Source: Sclerodactyla briareus
Lineage: Eukaryota; Echinodermata; Holothuroidea; Dendrochirotida; Sclerodactylidae
Direction: 5' to 3'
Length of the DNA: 64,000 bases
Assembly (NCBI GenBank): GCA_026419785.1
Contig: JAODTK010005794.1
Coordinates: 1-64,000 of the forward strand
Shown: piece by piece, positions 55,783-64,000 of the stretch
Layout of the letters: each line of letters begins with the position of its first letter
Numbering within the stretch: the first letter of the stretch is position 1
Position numbers and translations under genes: made by a program
Notes under the pieces: generated by a model
The model's input: only the letters and a program-made list of their open reading frames with translations
The model's database searches: none
Told to the model about the DNA's origin: nothing

Positions 55783-58330
55783 GAAATAGAAATAGAATAC
55801 CGCATTATAAGGCACCCTATTCAGTCAGTGACTGCTCTAAGTGCACTTTACAGAATACTACCCAGATCCACAAGAAGCGGAGGACACTCAGACAATCCCG
55901 GAGAGAGTGTATCGGCCTAGCACATTACAGCGCCCAATGTACAAATACCTCACAGGTACCCATTGGAACCCCCGGGTGGAGAGAGAGGAGCTTGAGATGA
56001 ATCACCTGCCCAAAGGTGCTTCAGAAAAGCCACTCAGGCTATTGCCGGGCTCAAACTTACAATCCTCCAATCAGCAGTCCGGAGCTCTACGGACTTAGCT
56101 AATCCGATCCTCAAATCTGATCAAATTTTGGACCACCAGGCTGAGAGATATTATGCCATCAGTGGTATCAAATATGGGTTTTAAATGCAAGGAAGAGAGA
56201 GCAACATATGCTATATTCGTAGTCAACCGCTGAAGAAAAATTCGTGGGAAAGTCCATAAAGATCTGTTTTTCTCTGCTTTGTCAACCTTTAGTTTGGCGG
56301 ATCTCAGATAGTTAGCATACTGGTGTTTGCGGAAGAAGAAACAATGCCAATAACTGGTAAGACGGCAAGATCAGTAGTGCGAAAACCTTGTAGTTGACAA
56401 GGATTTGGGTATTGATGTGGTTTAAACCAACGGTCGAAGAAAGAGACTACAAGCAATGATTGTTGTGTTGGTATGATAGTTGATTCATTTACTTCATTTC
56501 CAACAACCGTGGATCGATGGCAAGAGAGCTGAAAAATTATTGTAGGTGGCTTTGCGCTGCTCGTTCATGGTGTGAACGTACATTCTGACATTTTGACTGT
56601 TTTTTCAATGAATGTGATCACTGCCCGTGCCTTGCTCAAGTGTAGGCAACCTAATCCAATCCTTATTCAAAGACTGTGTGCAATTACAGTAGGTCGTGAT
56701 CAAAGTCTGTTTATCCCAACCTTCGATGCCATAGTTTCACAAGAGGGTTGATAATGGGGTAGAGAGTTTATATTCTAATATGAAAGACGTCGCCTTTTGG
56801 CACTGTGCCTCTCTCTCCTATGCTCCCCAGGCATAACTGGACCCATGAGGACTTGAGTAAAACTGGGGCGGGATGGCAGCAACTCCAGACTCATCAGAGA
56901 GCAAGGCATATGGAATTAAAGCTATTATTTGTGTCCTAGAACTCCAAGTCAGATGATTCTCCATCTACTCTGACCATGCTACCACCACTCACTGTCGTGA
57001 GAACTTTAAGGTAATGAACTGCGTTTTAGCTCTGGGGAGGGGGCAATAGAAGGCATTTGCTCTCCCCCTAAAGCACCCGAAAAGTTGCTTCACGAATTTA
57101 TTCCAATAACAAAATTGAAACCCCACAATAAGTTCCTTTTGGACCATACCTATTGGAAATATGTTCATTAAGCTCGACCATTGTATACATCTCAGCAGGC
57201 CCTCAAAACGACCGCACCTTTTTCTTTTTCCTTCCCCAGGCCGCTAACACTCATTTTGTTTTCCGTCTAAGATCCCAGCTTCTGGCATTGCTCTGCTTTA
57301 TTGATCAATAGTCTTATACTAATATATTGGGTGGTTACTCACCTTGGTCCAATGGATTACTAATATCAACATAGCCCAGACACCTGTTTTCCACTTCTTG
57401 CTTCATCCATTCCACAAAACTGTAGTAAACATTCTTGTAAAGCTATCAATCTGACGGGAAGAAAGAATGGATAGTTACTTAACTCCCCCATACATGTCTT
57501 ACTCACTGGTGAGCTAACGACACAGCGACTCAATGAAAACAACAACAAATAAGTATACAGCGAAGATAAAAAGGGGAGTCGATCCTTGTGCAATCGGACT
57601 TCCTTTCTCCGTTCCTAACCCATTCTATTCTGTTGTAGGATTCCCTAAGAAACTTGTTGTATGGTTTGGGGATCCACCCCTGATTTTTCAGGTAATAATG
57701 TCAGGATGTAAGTAATTGCTTAGAAATTTCATTCACAATGTTCCCTACATATTTCTGAATAGCACAATCTAGTTTGCAGATTGCTCAATAATAAACCCAA
57801 TGACATATTAGAGGGGGGCAGGGCCAAACTAATGATGCAGCACGCACTCTCCCTGGCCATCATCTTCACACAATGTCCCCCACCTCCCTCCATAACTACA
57901 CAACCAGCCTACATACGACTCTCAACAGGAGCATTAATATTTGCCTATCTCCAGAATTTGGTGAAATATTGAGGATACTGGTATTCTGGGTGAAACGGTT
58001 TGTCCTTTTGAGTGGTTCAGTCAATATATGGCACAAAGTTGTTACTTAGTGAGCACAACTGTTTTGTGGAAAGGAGTCCTTCCACTTTTGTCATGAATCG
58101 CTCCCAATCACATTACGTTGATGACATACCCAGTTCATGGTCTGTTTTTTATAATAATTAATTCTGTTAGGCAATGACTCCGTGTAGTCATTGCCTATGA
58201 GGTGCTTGTTGGTGCTCGTACTCCTATACCTATATTCATGAACCCTGCTCACAGATATTCTACCAGACGTTTTAGGCCTAGATCCGGAACTGTATTAACG
58301 CCATGTGTGGAGGCAGTGAGAAAGCATGAG
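55783..58330 (+). repeat. 2.55-kb tandem duplication, copy 1
   Basis: Collinear with 58331-60870 along its whole length at an offset of about 2520-2546 bp. Matching landmarks include ACAATCCCGGAGAG, GTAGCATACTGGTGTTTGCG, AAGAAACTTGT, GGAAAGGAGTCCTTCCACTTTTGTCATGAATCG and ACTCCGTGT. Differences are mostly one-base indels. The first 320 bp are a dispersed-repeat type with CGGGTGGAGAG and GGGCTCAAACTTACAATCC. No protein-like frame is conserved between the copies. Confidence 0.85.
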
Positions 58331-60870
58331 TGAATAGAATAGAATACCGCAATTTATATAAGCACCCCTATGCATCAGTGATGCTAGAAGCACTTTACGC
58401 TACTAACAGATCCCAGTAGCCGGTAGGCACTCCGACAATCCCGGAGAGGGTAATCGGCAGCACATACAGCGCCAATTGACTTCAACTACTCACAGTCCCC
58501 ATTGAAACCCGGGTGGAGAGGAGCATTGGAGATGAATCACCTTTGCCAAAGGGCTTCCGAAAAAGCAATGGTTATTGCGGGCTCAAACTTACAATCCTCC
58601 AATCAGCAGTCCGGAGCTCTACGGGGATGAAGCTAATCCGATCTTCAAAATCTGATCAGAATCTTTGAGACCACAGGTGAGAGATATTATTGCCCATAAG
58701 TGGTATCAAATGGGTTATGCCAGGAAGAGGAAAACAGGATGCCTATTCGTAGTCAAAACCAGCGAAAGGAAAAAATTTTTCTGAAAGTCAGAAAAGATTG
58801 GTTCTCTGCTTTGTCCACATTTAGTTGGCCGATTCTCAGAGATGTAGCATACTGGTGTTTGCGGAAGAAAACATGGCCAGATAAGCTGGTTAAGACTGGT
58901 CAAGGAGCAGAGTGAAGAACACCCTTGTAGGTGACAAAGGAGTTTGGAATTGATGTGGGTTTAAACCAACGTCGAAGAAGAAGGATACAAGAAAGGGAAG
59001 GGTTGTGGTTTATATAGTTGCTTCCTTTACTAATTTCCAAACAGACCGGGTTGACAGTATGGCCAGAGGGGATCTGAAAAAGTATTGTAGGTGTGCTTTG
59101 CTTGCTGTTCCTGGGGTGAAACGTACATGCTGACATTTGAATGTTTTTCATGAAGGTGTCCCAATCCCCTGTGCTTTGCCACAGTGTGGGGCAACAATCC
59201 CATCCTTATCAAAGCATGTGTGCAATTACAGTAGGGTCAGTGATCAAAAGTGGTATGATTCCCAAACCTGCGAGGGCCGTATGTTAACAAGAGGTGTAAT
59301 GGGGTAGAGGTTTAAGTCTATATGATAGACGTGCTTTTGCACTGTGGCCCCTCTCGTCCCCATTGCTCAACCAGGGGCAATATACTGGGGACCCTGAGGG
59401 ACTTTGAGTAAAAATGGGCTGGATGGCAGCAACTCCAGATAATCAGAGAAGCAGGCACTGATGGAATTAAACATCTTATTGTGTTCCTAGAACTCAGTAG
59501 ATTGATTCTCATATACCTTGACCATGCTACCCACCACTGTCAGTGGAAGAAACTGTTTAAGGTTAATTTGGAAATGCCGTTTAGATATGGGGGAGGGGGC
59601 AATCGAAGGCATAGTGCCTCTCCCGCCCCCCGAAAAATGGGTGATTCAAAATTATTACCAATAACAAAATGAAACACACCAATAAGTTCTTTGGAAACCA
59701 TTTTACAATATATGGAAATATGTCAGAAGTCGACCATTTTAAATCTCAGCCCTCAAAAACGATCCGAAACATTTTTTCTTTTTCTTCCCCCAGACGCTAA
59801 CCCATGTTGTTCCTCGAGAGTCAGCTGGCTATGGATTGCTTTATATGGCAGTCTTAGGAATAATTGGTGTACTCCCTTGTACGATGGATTACTAAGTCAA
59901 CATTATCCCAGACAGCCGTTTGCAAGCTTGCTTCAGCCATTCACAAAAAAATGTAGTAAACATTCTTGTAAAGCTCTCCACTGACTTGGGAAGAAAGAAA
60001 AATGGATAAGTGTCTCCCCCAGCTATGTCTTCCATGGTGAAGCTAAGACAACAGCGGGACTCATGAAAACACAACAACAGTAGTCATTACAGCGGAGATA
60101 AAAAGGGGGAGTTCTTATCCGGTGCAAATCGGAGACTTCCTGTGTTTCTCCTGTTCATAACCCATTTCTATTCTGTGATAGGATTCCCCTAAGAAACTTG
60201 TGGAGTGGGGGATTCCACCGGATTTTCAGGATATGTACGGATGTAAGGAAGTGCTTAGAATTCATTACAATGTGCGAACATATTTTGAATAGGCACATAA
60301 TCTAGTTGCAGATTGGCATAATGAAAACCCAATGGAAATAGAGAGGGGGGGGCAGGGGCCAAAACTATGAATAGCAGCAGAACTATTCCCTCCAGATAAT
60401 CCACACCCACCTCCCTCCATAACTACAACCCCGCCTACATACAGACTCTCAACATGAGCAGAATTATTTGCCTAATTTCCAGGGAATTGGGTGAAAAATA
60501 TTGAGAATGGTAGTCCTGGGTGAAAACGGGTTGTCCCTTTGAAGGTGGTTAGGGCAATAATTGCCCACAAAGTGGTTACTTAGGAGCAACACTGTTGTGG
60601 AAAGGAGTCCTTCCACTTTTGTCATGAATCGACAAATCACATACGTGAACACCCATGCAGGGTCTGTTTAAATAATTAGTTGTGTAGTGCAAGGACTCCG
60701 TGTTAGTCATGGGATGAGGTGCTTGATTGGTGATAGTTTACGCCTATCCTTATTCAGGGACCTGCTCACAGATAATTCTACAAGAAGTGTTTAGACGGCC
60801 TCAAGATCAGGAATGGATAGAAACCTCCATGGGGTGGGAGCAGTCGAGAACGCGTGAGTTGAAGGAGAGA
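58331..60870 (+). repeat. 2.55-kb tandem duplication, copy 2
   Basis: Second copy of 55783-58330. Homopolymers tend to be longer here and open frames differ from copy 1, so neither copy shows coding constraint. It begins GAATAGAATAGAATACCGC, as does copy 1. Confidence 0.85.
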
Positions 60871-61365
60871 GACTTGAGAAAACAAATAATCGAGCCTTCT
60901 TGAAAAAAAGACTAGGTGATGGTAAACATTGATGATGAATCCCCTGTGCAGGATACATTATCTCCAAGATCTATGATGCAGAAGGCAATAAGGAAATAGC
61001 TAACATAATATGAAAGTGAGGCATCGGGTACCTGAAAACTTGTAATCTTGCGGGACAGCTGAGGGTTGCAAAAACTTCCTCTTTGGACGATCTGAAAAAA
61101 TTCCCAACCCAACCCTCTATTCTACGAACAGCCGCAGAACCCTCCCCCCTCATTAATCCGCGCGACACTGTAAGTGTCGGGGGATAGTATGGTTTTGGCA
61201 GCGTCGTCACCGCCGCCGCGCCGCCTTCGGAAAATTTAGGCGTTAGCACCTCTCATTCTGTAACACATCATACGATTGACCCAAAAACTTAGGTACAACA
61301 GTTCCGATGAGTAAAATCTCGGATAAGTTCGAAAAGAGGCTTATACGTATTATTTGCTGCACTCT
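60871..61365. other. No gene recognised
   Basis: Contains a short GC-rich piece with GCCGCCGCGCCGCC at about 61210-61225. No gene or repeat match seen. Confidence 0.35.
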
Positions 61366-61499
61366 ATCTGCAGGTTTCCGCAAAAATTTTCAAGTTTCGT
61401 GCGATTTACACGAAATGTGGTGGGGTGGGTAGTTGTTGAGCCGGAAAAACTGGCGACCAATTTAGAGGGCATATGGCAAGTTTGTTTGCATTCTTTGGC

Positions 61500-61960
61500 C
61501 AGTAGCCTGATATAGCATAAATGTAGTGATAGTTCAAAACTTTATTGGATTTCCATGAACTTGGTTGAATAGGGCCAACTATAAGTGCAGATGAATTTTC
61601 CCAATGTGGCCGATGTCACTGGAGGTTCTTGCAGGAATAATTTGCATATAGTTGGCCCAAATAGCGATTAGGCAAATTTATAAAACTTTGTGGATTCTCA
61701 CAAAACTTGGTGAGTAGGGACTTCTAACAGTCCGAATAAAGTTATCAATTGCGTTGAAATCACTGAAGGTCATTATGTGTGTGTTAATTTACATATTCAT
61801 TAGCATAATTGAATATTAATGCAAATTAATTTTCAAAATGGGAGGGATTTTGACGAAACTTTGTGAAAGGGACTACTTACAGCGCCTGATAAATAGTCAA
61901 TAGCGATCAAGATCACGGGGTAAATTGTGGGGGCTAATTTGCATATGTTATTCCTGATCA
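61500..61960 (+). repeat. Diverged tandem units, about 155 bp
   Basis: Three related units share AACTTTGTGGAT or AACTTTATTGGAT, TAGGGACT, and a final ATTTGCATAT, at about 61535, 61680 and 61850. They resemble AGGTCA-block sequence in style but lack strong GGTCA motifs. Confidence 0.45.
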
Positions 61961-61989
61961 GCAGAAATTGTGAGTTTAATACTTTTTTC

Positions 61990-62900
61990 GCCACTAACAT
62001 GGACATGTGCATTGGGATGCACTATGCTTCAGGCGTGGATGGCTCCACATGGCAGTGTACCAATTTCATAAAAACCGCCAGTCATTGAAGGTCCCAGTAA
62101 AGGTACTTAGGGGTCGAAAACTGATTTAGTCCGTTTTCGGCAATAGCATGGGCAGTGTCATCAGGAATTGCAAAATCTTCCTAGGGTGGATGTCTTCAAC
62201 ATGGACATTAACAATTATCATTAAAAAAATTGCATATCATTAAAGGTCAGTAAGGTCACTTAGGGGTCAAAAAAATGTTTTTTTGGTCTAAATCAGAGAA
62301 TTTAATATGCGGAGGCTGGAGGGACCATTGTGATATATTGTTTTTTTTTTTTTTGGCCTGCATGTGTGTGACATTTGACCTGATTGACCTTCTGTCGGGT
62401 GGTCAGTGGGTTAAAGTCGAATCTTGAATAAATGTGCTAATTTAAGGCGTACGAACAGAAAAAAAGAAAAACTGGTATTTTTGGATATGTGATAGAGCTT
62501 TGTGGCTTCAAGAGGGGAAACAACGCCCGTTCGCCGCGACCACTTACTTTGGGTGGCTTAAAAGGGGTCAACGTTCAATTTTAACTTGTTCGCAATAAAC
62601 ATTGGACATGTTCATTGAATTGCAATATGCTATAGAGTGGATGTAATCACCATGAGAGTAAACAATTTTCATCAAAACTGTATCTGCAATTAAAGGTTTT
62701 CAAGGTAATTATGGGTCAAAAACTGTGTTTTGGCTATACTCAGAGGAAATTGAATATCTGCGAAGGCTGATTGGTTCACCATTGTGAGATATTGTGACTG
62801 CTGTGGGTAGCTCGACCTGAATTTGACCTCTGTCGGGTGGCATTGTGGTTAAAGGTCGATCTTGAATTAATGTGCTTTTTAAGGACGCACCCATTTACAT
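61990..62900 (+). repeat. AGGTCA-rich block, plus orientation
   Basis: Three units of about 290-310 bp with CATTAAAGGTCAGTAAGGTC, ACTTAGGGGTCAAAAA, CGGAGGCTGGAGGGACCATT GTGATATATTG and TGACCTTCTGTCGGGTGG. It matches the kind of sequence at 22200-22760 in the same orientation. Confidence 0.6.
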
Positions 62901-63365
62901 TACACGTTGTCGCTTCACCAAAGCTATAAAATGTTCATTCTTTTCCCGAATATTGTCGGATTCAGTTCACCAAAATTTATGGAATAAAGAGATGAGGGGG
63001 ATATATACGGTCTGGCGGTTACCCCGCCCGACATTTTCTAGTTTCTGTAAGACCTACTTTACCCCATTATGAGTAACCTCCGTGTTTCCGTTGTCAGCTC
63101 TCCTGTTTCCTACGTGACCTTCAGGGCACCACTCCGACAGTGCCCCCCCTAGTGTGTAGCTGGCATTCTTCTTGATGGTGGCCGCATCTTGCTGGCTGCT
63201 TCCAGCTTAAACTAAAAAATACAGTGGAGTGGAGAAAAAAATCCATGAGGTAATTCTATTGAAATTCTATATGAGGTTTATTTCTATTTGTTATAGAGGA
63301 GGTTACAGGAAACATCTGATTTTTATGGAATTGACTTCACTGTATTTCGGAAAAAGAAATGGCAA
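62901..63365. other. No gene recognised
   Basis: Spacer between the two repeat orientations. Open frame 62872-63072 has no support. Confidence 0.35.
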
Positions 63366-64000
63366 GGGAATCGGGATCTGAATGACCCCCAAAATTCCTG
63401 AACACCTGTATGTACCACTGTATAACTGATAATTCTGACAATGACCATTTTTCATGCTCATTCTCTACTCTGCAGGAGGCCTTATTTTAGCCTTCATCAA
63501 AGCACATGCCGAAAATGACCCAATGAAACTTGACCTTCAAATTCCCAAACACATCCCATTAATATAATATATATACACCATCATTCAAAGACAATTCTGA
63601 CAACTTCATTTGTCATCAATTTTATTCTGCGGGCGTGGTTGCTCCGACCTCCAAATGAAATGGCAAGCTAAAAACCCCCAGCTGACTTTGACCCTCAAAA
63701 TCTAAAAACACCAATTACTATCTTGGTCAATGATAATACTGATAAAACATCTGACAGCATTTTCAATTGTGGGAGGAGGGAAGCCCTCTATCATATGGCC
63801 CCGGATGATGTTTTCTGGACCACTTACCCCTAGATCTGACCTCTAGAACTCCAACCTCAAATCCCTAAACAACCCCTATTGGGAGTGGTCCCAATCGATA
63901 CGACAATTTTCCATGAATCAACAGATTTAAAACTGCAGGAGGAAGTATAAAGGTGAAATTGACCCCTGAGGCCCTTCATCGGATAAATAAGACCATCAAA
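63366..64000 (-). repeat. AGGTCA-rich 146-bp family, minus orientation
   Basis: Reverse complement of the array at 20598-21470. TCCTGAACACC-type anchors fall at about 63396, 63541, 63699 and 63860 (spacing 145-161 bp), with GGTCAATGATAATACTGA and CCCCTAGATCTGACCTC. The array runs off the end of the window. Confidence 0.65.

Overview
The window looks like gene-poor, repeat-rich nuclear DNA of an animal, most likely a marine invertebrate. The reasons are eukaryotic splice-site patterns around short open segments, several decayed non-LTR retrotransposons (LINEs), a tRNA-headed SINE, foldback elements with G/C-run ends, satellites, and long AGGTCA-rich arrays. There are no operons and no long intact reading frames. 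The species cannot be fixed from the sequence. No rRNA, tRNA gene, CRISPR array or bacterial-type gene was seen. Many repeat copies differ by single-base indels in homopolymers, which suggests unpolished long-read sequence, so some frame breaks may be sequencing errors.

Layout. 0-5.4 kb: no recognisable gene; one weak minus-strand coding-like segment and G/C-run element debris. 5.4-10.8 kb: the most gene-like stretch on the plus strand, with exon-like segments near 5.5, 6.7, 7.76, 8.65, 10.3 and 10.6 kb. Two pairs of these are local tandem duplications (888 bp and 300 bp spacing). A 78-bp tandem repeat, a strong hairpin and a LINE 3' end are mixed in. 11.7-14.9 kb: a broken reverse transcriptase, a reversed piece of a 309-bp satellite element, then a second LINE 3' end with a TATC tail. 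15-20.5 kb: poly-G tract, a 658-bp foldback element and unassigned DNA. 20.57-25.4 kb: a large AGGTCA-rich repeat block. 25.7-30.1 kb: dispersed repeats, a 121-bp G tract and a foldback minisatellite. 30.5-34.1 kb: four good exon candidates, three on the plus strand and one on the minus strand, the best place to look for real genes. 35-39.9 kb: mostly unassigned with dispersed repeats. 40.15-42.6 kb: the main 309-bp satellite element. 42.96-44.6 kb: a repeat family of about 155 bp. 45.88-46.89 kb: a 24-bp minisatellite. 47.95-52.25 kb: two minus-strand LINE fragments, G-rich minisatellites and a SINE. 52.3-55.8 kb: little recognisable. 55.8-60.9 kb: a 2.55-kb segment present twice in tandem, possibly an assembly artefact. 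61-64 kb: a second AGGTCA-rich repeat block, part of it inverted relative to the first.

No gene is assigned a function with confidence. The mobile elements are recognised by motif. The exon candidates rest on splice signals plus open, protein-like translation. The most unusual features are the structured 309-bp satellite element with solo head fragments elsewhere, the duplicated exon carrying a VKVE-acidic motif, and the 24-bp minisatellite whose consensus is open in all three minus-strand frames.
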